Shown here: piece by piece, positions 8,445-16,679 of the stretch
Layout: the number at the start of each line of letters is the position of its first letter
Numbering within the stretch: the stretch's first letter is position 1
NCBI GenBank assembly: GCA_963831605.1
Contig: CAWHQR010000003.1
Location: forward strand, 496,001 to 560,000
Reading direction: 5' to 3'
DNA length: 64,000 bases
Origin: DASUPK01 sp963831605
Lineage (GTDB): Bacteria > Actinomycetota > Thermoleophilia > Solirubrobacterales > 70-9
Position numbers and translations under genes: made by a program
The notes under the pieces: model-generated
The model's database searches: none
What the model saw: only the letters and a program-made list of their open reading frames with translations
Told to the model about the DNA's origin: nothing

Positions 8445-8473
8445 AGCCGGGGCCTCGCCGGAGGCCCCGGCTC
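8445..8473 (+). terminator. Strong GC hairpin after the lipase gene
   Basis: A perfect 13-bp stem (8445-8457 with 8461-8473) and a 3-nt loop begins 15 bp after the lipase stop. There is no T-run, so it may work as an mRNA 3' end or processing block before tRNA-His rather than as a classical intrinsic terminator. Confidence 0.65.
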
Positions 8474-8493
8474 ACGCTAGATTGAAGCCACGC

Positions 8494-8567
8494 GGTGGGC
8501 GTAGCTCAGTTGGTAGAGCTCCTGGTTGTGGTCCAGGTGGTCGCCGGTTCGAGTCCGGTCGCTCACC
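8494..8567 (+). tRNA. tRNA-His (anticodon GTG)
   Basis: The acceptor GTGGGCG pairs with CGCTCAC (one G-T pair), and the extra G at 8494 faces the discriminator C8567, the hallmark of tRNA-His. The anticodon stem CCTGG/CCAGG encloses loop TTGTGGT, giving GTG. CCA is not encoded. A partial copy lies at 9865-9900. Confidence 0.96.
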
Positions 8568-8571
8568 CCTC

Positions 8572-8600
8572 AGAAAGCCCCGCCCCGGTGGGGTTTTTCT
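8572..8600. terminator. Intrinsic terminator after tRNA-His, usable on both strands
   Basis: AGAAAGCCCC is followed, after a short loop, by GGGGTTTTTCT. The stem ends in a T-run for plus-strand transcripts from tRNA-His and has a matching A-run on the other side, so it could also stop the minus-strand secreted-protein gene. Confidence 0.75.
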
Positions 8601-8690
8601 GTTTCTCGGGGCCTCGCGGGTCCGAGCCAAGGTAGCCCCGAGGTAACCAAGCTCGCCGATGGCCCGGGGCGAGGCCGGACGAAGCTCAGG

Positions 8691-9431
8691 TCACTTCTTC
8701 TTTTTCTTCTTGCACTTCTTCTTGGCGCTCTGGGCGCTGCCCTTCTTGCCCTTCTTCTTGCACTTCTTTTTCTTGGCATGTGTTCATCGGGGGTAAGGCG
8801 GCCGTGCTAGCGATCGAGACGGCGTCCGTGCTCGCGTTGAAGAAGCCCTGGTTGGCGACCTCGGCGAAGCGGAGGCGAACCGTCTGGCCCGCGAACGGGG
8901 TCAGATCGGCCGTCTTCATGGTCGGCAACAGCACCGGCGGATCGCCGGTTGCAGTTCGAAAGACCGCCAGCAGGATGTCGGCCGGGTCGATCGAGGTGAG
9001 CGGGGCGCTCGGCTTCATCACGTCGATGCGGTATTGCTGATTGGGGGTGTCGGAGGAAGAAAGGCTGTCTGGCGAAGGGTGCGCGATCGCCGCCTGGCTG
9101 TTGTAGTAGACGTAGAGACTGAGTGTGTGGTTGCCGGGCGCAAGCGCGACGTCCTGATAGAGGATGCGGGTGCCTCCGTCAGACTGGTCGGTGACCGCGG
9201 CGTAGGAGCCTTGTGGCGGAGCAGCGATGATGAGGAGGGGGTTTATGGGGGGGTGGAATCCCGAATACGCGAACCAGTTGCCGCCACTCGTGCGACCTGG
9301 GTCTGCCAGCCCGAGAGGGTGCCGGTCTCGAAGTCGCCGTTGGTGACGGTCGCAGCGGACGCTGCACTCGGGACGGCGAGCAGCGCCACACTCGCTGCGG
9401 CGAGAGCAAGAACACGCCCTATTGCTGCCAT
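8691..9431 (-). pseudogene. Secreted protein with Lys/Cys-rich tail, broken by two compensating frameshifts
   Basis: The ATG at 9431 opens a frame with a clear signal peptide (hydrophobic core to SAASA) and ATVTNGDFETGTLSGWQTQ, typical of secreted carbohydrate-binding-like proteins. Near 9290 the frame must shift to continue as SGGNWFAYSG and through the 130-residue body. Near 8776 it must shift back, because the B frame yields a Gln/Glu tail whereas the original frame yields a Lys-rich tail (CKKKGKKG and similar) ending at TGA 8691. Both ends are in the same frame, so one insertion and one deletion explain it. This may be real decay or sequence error. Function unknown. Confidence 0.7.
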
Positions 9432-9864
9432 TGGGCCCCGTTCCTATCGAGCCGACCACACAACCTGCGGATGCGTGACCCTTCTAGACGCCCCAGACAG
9501 GTGTCAAGGGGAGTTTTCCGGTACGTGGCCTGGCAGTTTTCTTGGACGCTCTTTGGCGGCCCATCCAGACGCCTCATTTGACGCTCCTGGCGTTGGCGTC
9601 GCTGCCTCTTCGCCATCTCCCCACTCCCTTTCAAGACGCGGCTTGCACCGCGGGACGAGACTGTCCGAGGACCCTATGGGCCGCCGCTCTCCCGCGTCAT
9701 CCGTAGTTTCGGGGTTCGACCGTCCGGTGGGCGCGAAAGTGCTCGACTTGACCTGGACTCCTCGCGCGACGCGCTGAATCGTCACCCTGCGGCACGGAAA
9801 GCCCTCAGAGGAGATCAGCACCGGTGATCACGCCTGAGAGGCCCGACCTGCGGCCCTGCCCTGC
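9432..9864. other. Intergenic, no gene recognised
   Basis: About 430 bp upstream of the secreted-protein gene. Several short ORFs exist on both strands, but none has a convincing Shine-Dalgarno sequence or a recognisable protein. It probably contains the promoter of the minus-strand gene, but no clear box is visible. Confidence 0.5.
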
Positions 9865-9900
9865 GGTTGTGCTCCAGGTGGTCGCCGGTTCGAGTCCGGT
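9865..9900 (+). repeat. Partial tRNA-His copy (anticodon loop to T arm)
   Basis: Bases 9865-9900 match 8524-8559 of tRNA-His at 35 of 36 positions, including 28 identical bases at 9873-9900 (equal to 8532-8559). Neither the 5' half nor the 3' acceptor strand is present, so it cannot fold into a tRNA. The similarity stops exactly where the beta-propeller remnant begins. It may mark a recombination or integration junction, or an assembly chimera. Confidence 0.8.
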
Positions 9901-10288
9901 GAGCTTCATCACCGGCGCCAGCTTCCCCTTCGGGGTGGCGGTCAGACGGTGCCCACGTCTACTGGACGAACGGCTAACGACACGATCGGGCGCGCCGACC
10001 TCGGCGGCACGAACGTCGACCAGAGCTTCATCACCGGCGCCAGCTCCCCCTTTGGGGTGGCGGTCGACGGACTACCGGCGCCGGCGCCGAGCCACCCCAG
10101 CCCAAAGCCCCAGTCCCAGCCCGAGCGCCGAGCACCCGAATTGCAGGAAGCTCCGCAAGAAGCTGAAGCGCCAGCAGAAGGGGCTCGCCGAGGCGGGAAC
10201 CGAGGCGAAGCAGGCGATGATCCAGGCCAACATCAAGGACACGAAGAAGCGCCTCAAGAAGCGCGGCTGCAAACCTGCCTCCCAATAG
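9901..10288 (+). pseudogene. Beta-propeller (YWTD/DUF5050-like) protein remnant, 5' truncated and frameshifted
   Basis: Two copies of a 40-residue blade are visible, starting at 9901 and 10023, each with SFITGASxPFGVAVDG; the spacing is 122 bp instead of 120. Two extra bases between the copies (near 9944 and 9975) break the first blade, which otherwise reads VDGAHVYWTNAND. After 10070 another shift is needed to reach a proline/serine linker and a Lys/Arg-rich helix (RKLRKKLKRQQKG) ending KPASQ at TAG 10288. The 5' end is missing and is replaced by the tRNA-His fragment. Such proteins are normally secreted; this copy is unlikely to be functional as written. Confidence 0.65.
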
Positions 10289-10670
10289 CGGCTTTGGACG
10301 AAAAGCAGCAGCCGGTCGGAAAACGGCCCACTGCGCGAAGGAGGGATCCAGTCCGGTGGCGTCGATCACCCGGACCCGCCGCCGGGCGATCCCGGGCCGC
10401 GACCCGCGCCTGGGTGCGCACGATCGCCGGGTCGGTGATCGGCTGGAGGTTCGGTGGAGCATCTGCTCCTCGCTCGTGTTCGGAAGCCGCTCGAAGGAGA
10501 GATCCTCGCCCCAGCTCCACGGGCTCCAGTTCCAATGGTTCGCCGTGCTGCAGAGCCGCCTGCTCACGGCGATGACGGGACTGGACACGGGCGGCAACTA
10601 GAGAAGCCGCGCACAAGAAGGGCAAGAAGACGGCGAATCTGCTGCCGGTGTAGTTACGGCCGGGAAGGAC
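10289..10670. other. Intergenic, no gene recognised
   Basis: About 380 bp with short open frames on both strands but no recognisable protein, no good ribosome-binding site and no repeat. Given the broken genes on its left, it may hold further decayed coding sequence. Confidence 0.4.
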
Positions 10671-10673
10671 AAA

Positions 10674-10702
10674 CCAAGGGCCTTCTTTCGAGAGGCCCCT
10701 GG
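10674..10702 (-). terminator. Terminator of the small minus-strand gene at 10717
   Basis: CCA-A-GGGCCT (10674-10683) pairs with AGGCCC-C-TGG (10693-10702). Read on the minus strand the hairpin is followed by TTTG within a T-rich stretch, placed 15 bp after the stop of the gene at 10717-10989. Confidence 0.6.
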
Positions 10703-10716
10703 TCGCAGTAGCCGTC

Positions 10717-10989
10717 CTACGCCGGGGCTGCCTCCGGAAGGCCCACGGCGGTCTCTTCGTCGATCTCGATGTAGGTGTTCTCGGTCACGCCGGCGGTGGC
10801 CGGGTCGAGGTAGCCGCGAAGCCCGTCGATCGAGTCCGTCTGCCACACGCACGTGGCCACCGACCCGTCCTTGGGAGGGAGGAACTGCTGCAGATGACTG
10901 CCGTCCGGCCCTCCTCCAGCGACCTCCTCGGCGTCCATCGTGTTGAACTTCTCCAGATCGGTGATTCGGTGCTGCACCACTACATGCAT
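10717..10989 (-). CDS. Small hypothetical protein, possibly dimeric alpha/beta-barrel type
   Basis: A 90-residue protein, MHVVVQHRITDLEKFN at its start, with a short strand, helix, strand pattern like small ferredoxin-like dimeric proteins (for example antibiotic-monooxygenase or muconolactone-isomerase folds). No catalytic motif is recognised and no family is assigned with confidence. It is transcribed divergently from the winged-helix gene at 11079 with a 90-bp shared control region, which suggests it is that regulator's target. Confidence 0.65.
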   Translation of the reverse strand: MHVVVQHRITDLEKFNTMDAEEVAGGGPDGSHLQQFLPPKDGSVATCVWQTDSIDGLRGYLDPATAGVTENTYIEIDEETAVGLPEAAPA

Positions 10990-11020
10990 GTCTTACCTCC
11001 GTTGAGTCGTTCGAAGTGAG

Positions 11021-11069
11021 TTGGCTGCTTCTAGGATGAACATATCATGCTATTCATATCTAGTGATAT
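11021..11069 (+). promoter_or_regulatory. Putative promoter and operator for the winged-helix regulator
   Basis: TTGGCT (11021-11026) and TATCAT (11043-11048) are spaced 16 bp. The inverted repeat ATATC-TAGT-GATAT occupies 11056-11069, only 9 bp before the regulator's ATG, and CATATC is also repeated at 11041 and 11055. This AT-rich patch stands out from its GC-rich surroundings. A site overlapping the transcript start would suit autorepression and control of the divergent gene. Confidence 0.5.
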
Positions 11070-11078
11070 AAGTCAGAT

Positions 11079-11438
11079 ATGCCCGATTACCAATTCCTCA
11101 CGAACCACGCGCAAGTCCTGCTCTGCGTTGCGCATGATCCCGGCATCCGCCTGCGTGATATCGCCGAGACCGTGGGGATCACGGAGCGAAGCGCCCACAG
11201 AATCGTCTCCGAGCTGGTGGAGGACGGCTACATCGCTCGCGAACGGACCGGCAGGCGAAACGTCTACAAGGTGGAGCCTGAGCTGCCGCTGCTTCATCCT
11301 CTCGCCCAGGAAACAGCGCAGCGGAAGATCGGCGATCTGCTCGAGGTTCTTCTCGCCGAGGATGGAAAGACCCCCGCTCGAGCTCGTGGGAAATCCAGGC
11401 GCGACTGCCGGCAAATGAGAGAGGACCGCTCGCTCTAG
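11079..11438 (+). CDS. Winged helix-turn-helix transcriptional regulator (MarR-like)
   Basis: A 119-residue DNA-binding protein. Residues 20-60 form a winged helix: IRLRDIAETVGITERSAH contains the helix-turn-helix, and GRRNVYKVEPEL is the wing. The C-terminal third is a charged helix that could dimerise. No ligand-binding domain is visible. It is divergent from a small hypothetical gene with a palindrome between them, so local autoregulation is likely. It ends exactly where the convergent tandem-repeat gene ends. Confidence 0.8.
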   Translation: MPDYQFLTNHAQVLLCVAHDPGIRLRDIAETVGITERSAHRIVSELVEDGYIARERTGRRNVYKVEPELPLLHPLAQETAQRKIGDLLEVLLAEDGKTPARARGKSRRDCRQMREDRSL

Positions 11439-11810
11439 CTAGCGCGTCGCGTCGCGAGAGGCGAGCGGCATCCGACGTTCTTGATGGAGGCGGGTCACCT
11501 CGTCCAGCACTTCGCGACGGGCGGCGAATTTGCGTTCGTACCCGCGTACCCGCTTGATCGTGGCGACGTCGGCCTTCTCGAGTGCGTTCGCCACCTCGGC
11601 GCTGCTGAGAGCGTCGTAGCCGGGCAACGGCTCCTCCTGGCGCAGCCAGCGGAGCTTGTCGAACACCGCCTCGCGAGCCTGGTGGGCCCGCTCGTAGCGT
11701 TCAATGCTCGCCAGTTCCACCTGTGAGTGGCTGGAGAGCGAGGCGATCAGTTCTTTGGTCTTGAGCTTGTCGTAGCCGGCCAGCGGCTCTTCGGCTGTGG
11801 CGGTGGTCAT
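11439..11810 (-). CDS. Two-repeat helical protein of an actinobacterial GYDxL family, function unknown
   Basis: A 123-residue protein built from two copies of a roughly 50-residue unit: LAGYDKLKTKELIASL...VELASIERYERAHQAR and LPGYDALSSAEVANAL...ATIKRVRGYERKFAAR. Each unit has a GYDxL start, two helices and a conserved YE-x-x-x-x-x-R. Similar units occur singly in many actinobacterial proteins, and their role is not known. ATG 11810 was chosen over an earlier in-frame ATG because a GGAGG sequence lies just upstream and the first repeat follows at once. Confidence 0.72.
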   Translation of the reverse strand: MTTATAEEPLAGYDKLKTKELIASLSSHSQVELASIERYERAHQAREAVFDKLRWLRQEEPLPGYDALSSAEVANALEKADVATIKRVRGYERKFAARREVLDEVTRLHQERRMPLASRDATR

Positions 11811-11858
11811 CTCTATGCCTCCTGTGGTGGGGATCCCGCGGGCAGGATCGAAGGGGGC

Positions 11859-11930
11859 GGAATCGGTGAGGCTGCCGGGATCGGCGATGCGGCTGGCATC
11901 GGCGACACCGGAGGAATCGGGGTGAGTTCT
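11859..11930. repeat. Four tandem 18-bp repeats
   Basis: Four degenerate 18-bp units (11859-11876, 11877-11894, 11895-11912, 11913-11930) each start GGNATCGG. Read on the plus strand they encode a hexapeptide series GIGxxx. They lie in the region upstream of the gene at 11439-11810 and may be a repeat-expanded leader or a remnant of a coding sequence. Confidence 0.6.
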
Positions 11931-12073
11931 GTGGCCATGTACACAGGCTATCAGTAATTCATGAAATTCTTTTCCAGAGACAAACAGCATGGATCTCACT
12001 GCATCCGCGCCGGCGCAGTCGGCATACTCATCGCCGACCGGCCGGGCGAGCTCGACGTTGGCTTCGAGCACAC

Positions 12074-12157
12074 TTTGAGATGCGTGACGGCAAGGTCGTC
12101 CGCTTCGAGAACAACCTCGACGACCCCGAGGCCTGTGCGACTGCCTGGGGCGGCTGA
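12074..12157 (+). pseudogene. C-terminal fragment resembling a SnoaL/NTF2-like protein
   Basis: The frame reads FEMRDGKVVRFENNLDDPEA and stops at TGA 12155-12157. The F-x-x-R-D-G-K-V-x-R pattern is the last strand pair of SnoaL-like proteins. The upstream frame is broken within a few codons, so only the end of the gene remains. The rest of the 11931-12073 gap has no recognised gene. Confidence 0.4.
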
Positions 12158-12164
12158 CCGAGAA

Positions 12165-13491
12165 TCAGCAGGCGTCCGGGCGATCGATCGACAGGTGAAC
12201 GGTCGAGCCCGGGGACGACCGCCGAACCCGCCGCCGGCGAGGTCGAGCAGACGTCCCAGTCTGAGGGGACGAGTACACCGAAGAGCCCCCCGCCCTCCTC
12301 GGTCGGGCGGAGGCCGAGATCGTTGAGGCGCTGCTCGGCCACGTCCAGCGGCTGGCCGGCGAGTGAGGGAACCGTGACGCTGCTCCCTGCGCTGTCTCCG
12401 CCGGTCCCGGTGGCAGTCGCGCTCCCCTGGGATCGGGAGAGCTTCGGGGCCTCGATCGCCCCGGCGACGCCGAGTGCGGCGATCGCAAGCAGGGCGAGCA
12501 GGAACGCAACCGTCCGGCCGGGACGGCGCGGGCGGGGGAGTGGGTCCGTCGGGGGCAGCGCCGGGTCTCGCGAGAGGCGAACGGTCTCCGGCAGCGGGGC
12601 AGCCTCTCCGGCGCCGACGACGTGCTCGGGCTCGGTGACGGCCTCGCCGCGGGTCGCGGCTACGGCGGCGCGGCCGAGGTCGCCGGCGGAGGGGTAGCGG
12701 TCGATCGGGTCCTTCGCCATCGCCCGGCGGATCACCGGATCGAGGACATCCCCTCGTCTGCCGGCGGATGGCGGCGGCTCGTTGACGTGCGCCCACATCT
12801 TCGCCGAGCTCTCCCGCTCGGCGAAGGGCACCTTGCCGGTGATCGCGTTGAAGAGAACGCCGCCGAGCGCATAGACGTCCGTGCGCGCGTCGACCCGCCG
12901 AGCCTCGATCTGCTCGGGCGCCATGTAGTCGACCGTCCCGATCACCTGGCCGGTGGCGGTCAGTCCCGTCGTGGCGCCCATCGCCTTCGCCAGGCCGAAG
13001 TCGGTCAGGTGAGCACCCTCCTCGTCGACGATCACGTTGTGCGGCTTCACGTCCCGGTGGACCAGGCCGGCGGCGTGCACGGCGTCCAGTCCGTCGGCGA
13101 CCTGGGCGATCAGCCGCGCGGCCTCGTCGGGAGGGAGGGGTCCATCCGCCTCGACGATCCGGCCCAGATCGCGACCGGGCACGTACCGCATCGAGACATA
13201 GAGCAGGCCGTCGCGCTCCCCGGCGCCGAAGACGGTCACGACCCTGGGGTCCTCGACCGACGCCGCCGTCCGCGATTCGGATCGAAACCGCGCCCTGAAG
13301 TCCTCGTCGCCCGCGAGATCGGATCGGATCACCTTCAGGGCGACCTGCCGCTCGAGTCGCAGCTCGGTCGCGAGATAGACGATGCCCATGCCGCCGTGGC
13401 CGAGCGTCCGCTCGATGCGAAAGCCACCGAAGCTGGATCCCGCGGCCAGCGCGCCCGGCGGGCCGCCTCTGGTCGTTCCCTCGACTGACAT
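12165..13491 (-). CDS. PknB-type Ser/Thr protein kinase with transmembrane segment and PASTA domain (3' frameshift)
   Basis: Starts at ATG 13491. The kinase domain (residues 24-285) has GHGGMGIVY at 31-39, the ATP lysine at 53, HRDVKPHN at 145-152, DFG at 164-166 and APEQ after it. A transmembrane segment at about 328-350 is followed by one PASTA domain (VTVPSLAGQPLDVAEQRL onward). A single extra base in a CCCC/GGG run near 12210 breaks the end: the other frame gives PGSTVHLSIDRPDAC and TGA at 12165, the expected PASTA terminus, whereas the uncorrected frame runs on to 12028. Such kinases sense cell-wall fragments and regulate growth; only one PASTA unit is unusual compared with PknB. Confidence 0.85.
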
Positions 13492-13546
13492 CCCCTGTTC
13501 AGTATCGCTGCTGCACGCGTCGGTACCCCGCCATTAGGCTCGTCCG

Positions 13547-14062
13547 ATGACCAATCGAATGAGCACCGCCGAACTGAAGGACCTGCAGCGCCCGATCAAG
13601 GAGCGGTACCGCGACGACGCGGAGACCGCACAGATCACGCTGGAGGCGGACGGGACCCTGGACGACGAGATTGCCTGCTCGGTCCAGACCGGGAAAGCGA
13701 TCGTCAAGGCCGGCCTCCATCCCGGGATCGGTGGCGACGGAACCCTTGCCTGCTCGGGCGACATGCTGCTGCAGGCCCTGGTTGCCTGCGCGGGAACGAC
13801 GATCCGATCGGTCGCAACTTCGATCGGGCTGAACGTGGACGGGAGCGTGCATGCGGAAGGTGATCTGGACTGGCGCGGCACCCTCGCAGTCGAGAAGGAG
13901 GCGCCGGTGGGCTTCAAGGAGATCCGCCTGCGCTTCGAGCTGAAGAGCGACGCCAGTGATGAGGAGCTCGAGACGCTCGAGCGGCTCACGGAGCGCTATT
14001 GCGTCGTCTACCAGACCCTGTCGGCGTCCCCATCGGTTTCCGTTTCGATGGAGCGATCCTGA
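13547..14062 (+). CDS. OsmC family protein
   Basis: A 171-residue OsmC-like protein. Cys in ALVACAGTT and Cys in ERYCVVYQTL occupy the two redox positions, and the N-terminal part has the IKERYRDD-type start common in this subgroup. It probably detoxifies organic peroxides or related electrophiles. It differs from the OsmC gene at 1829. It overlaps the following small membrane protein gene and is divergent from the kinase gene, with 55 bp between the two starts. Confidence 0.85.
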   Translation: MTNRMSTAELKDLQRPIKERYRDDAETAQITLEADGTLDDEIACSVQTGKAIVKAGLHPGIGGDGTLACSGDMLLQALVACAGTTIRSVATSIGLNVDGSVHAEGDLDWRGTLAVEKEAPVGFKEIRLRFELKSDASDEELETLERLTERYCVVYQTLSASPSVSVSMERS

Positions 14063-14448
14063 CCGAGGACCGCGTTCAGGCGCCTGACGTTCGCGCCCTT
14101 TCACTGATCTCGGCTGCGGGCCGCATGGCGATCGGGTTGGGTCTGCTCGTTGCGCCCGAGCTCTCTCTGCGGGCGCTTGGCTTCTCCGATCCCTCCGCGG
14201 CGACCAAGACGGTTGCCCGGATCGCCGGCGTCAGGGACTTCGTGCTCGGCGGAGTGACCCTGGGCGCGCTCGATGACGGCGAGCGTTTGCTGAGCGCCAC
14301 GGTCGCGAACGCGACCGCGGACGCAGGAGACGCCGCGGCGTTCGCGCTGGCCCTCGGCCAGGGCGAGCGGGACGCCGGCCTCCGCGGCCTGGCGGCTGCG
14401 CTCCCCGCAACCCTCGCCGGTATATGGGTGGCTCGCCGACTCAGCTGA
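13999..14448 (+). CDS. Small membrane protein, DUF4267-like
   Basis: An Ala/Gly/Leu-rich protein with three or four hydrophobic helices (AGRMAIGLGLLVAPELSLRALG, then VRDFVLGGVTLGAL). This pattern resembles DUF4267-type small membrane proteins; the role is unknown. The given start is a TTG inside the OsmC gene, giving 149 residues. The first 20 residues look like non-coding readthrough, so translation may begin nearer 14059, where the OsmC stop overlaps a possible CTG. It overlaps the next gene by 25 bp. Confidence 0.65.
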   Translation: MRRLPDPVGVPIGFRFDGAILTEDRVQAPDVRALSLISAAGRMAIGLGLLVAPELSLRALGFSDPSAATKTVARIAGVRDFVLGGVTLGALDDGERLLSATVANATADAGDAAAFALALGQGERDAGLRGLAAALPATLAGIWVARRLS

Positions 14449-14729
14449 GCTCGCCGCGCGCGAAGGCCGTCCTCGATCGGATTCGGCGGGTGCCGGAGGG
14501 ATTCGTCACCACCTATGGGGACCTCTGTCCCGAGGCGCCGCGCTTCGCCGGGTCCGTCCTGTCCGCCTGTGACGACCCGGGGGTGCCCTGGCAGCGGATC
14601 GTCCGGGCGGACGGCTCACTCGCCAAGGGTGAGCGGCAGCGCCGCCTGCTCAGGGCGGAGGGCGTGCCGTTTCGTGGCAAGCGCGTCGACATGGATGTCG
14701 CCTGGATCCCGGGCGATGACCTCGACTGA
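14424..14729 (+). CDS. Alkyltransferase-like protein (ATL), MGMT family without the active cysteine
   Basis: A 101-residue protein of the O6-alkylguanine-DNA alkyltransferase fold. VTTYGDL is at residues 28-34, and the active-site PCHR is replaced by PWQR (Pro55-Trp56-Gln57-Arg58), followed by IVRADGSL. Loss of the acceptor cysteine defines ATL proteins, which bind O6-alkylguanine lesions and recruit nucleotide excision repair instead of removing the alkyl group. Length is typical for this group. It starts within the previous gene, suggesting a small co-translated set. Confidence 0.88.
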   Translation: MGGSPTQLSSPRAKAVLDRIRRVPEGFVTTYGDLCPEAPRFAGSVLSACDDPGVPWQRIVRADGSLAKGERQRRLLRAEGVPFRGKRVDMDVAWIPGDDLD

Positions 14730-14791
14730 GCGAACGCGCCCAGGGGGAGGAAGCCGCGGGCCGCGACGGAACTGGAACGCGGAGCCGCACG

Positions 14792-15776
14792 ATGATCGTC
14801 GACAGCGCCCACTACAAGGACGGCGTGCGCCAGCACGAGGACGCGCTCACCCCTGAGCGGGCCGCGGAGCTCCGGCGAGCCGCCGGTACCGGCGAGTTCG
14901 TCTGGATCGGCATTCACGAGCCCGAAGCCGGCGACCTGGAGCTGACTCGCAGAAGCTCTTCGACCTCCACGAGCTGGCCGTCGAGGACGCCCAGCAGGCC
15001 CACCAGCGGCCCAAGATCGAGGACTACGACGAGGACGTCTTCGTCGTCCTGAAGACCGCCCACTACGACGAGGACCAGCGAGGAGGTCCATTTCGGCGAG
15101 ATCCACCTGTTCGCCGGCCCGGGCTACGTGATCACCGTGCGCCACGGGCCGGGCAGCGAGCTGCACACGGCGCGGCAGCGACTGGAGCCGCGCCCCGACC
15201 TGGTCAAGCTCGGAGCCTCGTCGGCGGTCTGGGCCGTGCTCGACAAGGTGGTCGACGACTACATCCCGGTGGTCGACGCGATCGAGGACGACATCGAGGA
15301 GGTCGAGAAGGACGTCTTCGACGACGACATCCCGCGCCCCGACGGCCCGGATCTACCACCTGAAGCGGGAGGTGATCGAGTTCCACCGGGCCGTCTCGCC
15401 GCTGCTCAACCCGCTCGAGGCCCTCGAGCAGGGCGGGTTCGAACGCGTTCCCGACGAGCTGCGCAGCTTCTTCCGCGACGTGGCCGATCACGCCCGCCGG
15501 GTCGACGAGCAGGTCCAGTCTCAGCGCGAGCTGCTCACCAGCGTCCTCCAGGCGAACCTCTCGCTGGTCAGCGTGAACCAGAACGAGGTGGTCAAGCGGA
15601 TCTCGGCCCTCTTCGGAATCGTCGCGGTGCCGACCTTCATCGCCTCGGTCTACGGGATGAACTTCGAGCACATGCCGGAATTGCACTGGCGTTTCGGCTA
15701 CCCCCTCTGCATCGGCGCCATGGCACTGGTCGCCGTGGCGCTGGTCCAGTACTTCAGGAGGATCGACTGGCTCTAA
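14792..15776 (+). CDS. CorA-like magnesium/cobalt transporter, with three frameshifts as written
   Basis: The protein can be followed through all three frames: HYKDGVRQHED... to LEL, then FDLHELAVEDAQQAHQRPK, then EEVHFGEIHLFAGPGYVIT, then IYHLKREVIEFHRAVSPL to the end at 15776. The C-terminal GMNFEHMPEL is the CorA GMN signature between two membrane segments. Breaks lie near 14955, 15083 and 15345. With them repaired the protein is about 330 residues, normal for CorA. The continuous conservation on both sides of each break makes sequence error at least as likely as true inactivation. Confidence 0.75.
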
Positions 15777-15786
15777 CCTGAGTTCG

Positions 15787-16679
15787 ATGCTGGTTGCTCA
15801 CGTCGGCGGGCCGGTCTTCGAGCCCCTGCAGGTCGCCGGGCTGACCCTGGTCGCCACGGCCTACTCGCTGCGGATGATCACCCTCTCCCGGGAGGGACGG
15901 CCGGTCCCGTCCTGGCGGGTCGCTGCTTTGCGTCGGGCCTCGCGCTGATCGCGATCGCGTTCATCTCGCCGCTCGGCCGGATCGACGACGAGCTCGTCTT
16001 CGCCCACATGATCCAGCACCTGCTGATGGGCGACCTGGGTGCGCTCCTGATCGTGCTCGGGCTGACTGGGCCTCTGCTGCAGCCGCTGCTCGCGAACCGC
16101 TGGCTGGGCTGGCTGCGGCACCTGGCGCATCCGCTGGTGGCGCTGCCGCTCTGGGCGATCGACCTCTACGTCTGGCACGTCCCCGTGCTCTACCAGGCCG
16201 CGACCGAGCACAACGCACTCCATGCCCTCCAGCACAGCTGCTTCATCGGCTTCGGCGTGCTGATGTGGATGCCCCTGGTCGGGCCGCTGCCGCAGCCCAA
16301 GTGGTTCGGGCTCCCGGCCAAGCTCGGCTACGTGATCGCCGTCCGCTTCGCCGGGATCGTGCTCGGCAACGTCTTCATGTGGTCGAACTCGGTCTTCTAT
16401 CCCCACTACGCGGCCGGCGAGGCAAAGTGGCACATCTCGGCGATCACCGACCAGAGCCTCGCGGGCGTGATCATGATGGTCGAGGGCACCTTCGTCACCC
16501 TCGGGGTCCTGTCCTGGCTCTTCCTTCAGTGGGCCCAGCAGGACACCGAGCGCCAGCGGCTGCTCGACCTCGCCGACTCGCGCGGGGTTCCGCTCAGCGA
16601 CGCCCGGGCCGCCCGCGCGGCCGCCGCCGGCCAGGGCGCGCGGCTCGAGGAGCGGATCAAGACCGAGGGATCGAGCTGA
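15787..16679 (+). CDS. CtaG-type cytochrome c oxidase assembly membrane protein (one frameshift)
   Basis: ATG 15787 opens a frame MLVAHVGGPVFEPLQVAG... that must gain one base near 15920 to join FASGLALIAIAFISPLG and the long second frame ending at TGA 16679. The joined protein has six or more hydrophobic helices and the Caa3_CtaG family features HMIQHLLMGD, WHVPVLYQAA and LHALQHSCF. The family helps insert copper or assemble haem-copper oxidases in Gram-positive bacteria. No oxidase subunits are adjacent. Confidence 0.78.

Noticed and set aside
9865..9900. A second tRNA-His gene
   Set aside because: Only the anticodon-loop to T-arm part is present; both acceptor strands and the D arm are missing.
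11859..11930. Short tandem repeats that might suggest a CRISPR array
   Set aside because: The units are contiguous 18-mers without spacers, and no cas gene is present in the window.
12028..12164. A 45-residue Arg/Ser-rich C-terminal extension of the PASTA kinase
   Set aside because: It results from a frameshift; the alternative frame gives the expected PASTA terminus and a stop at 12165.
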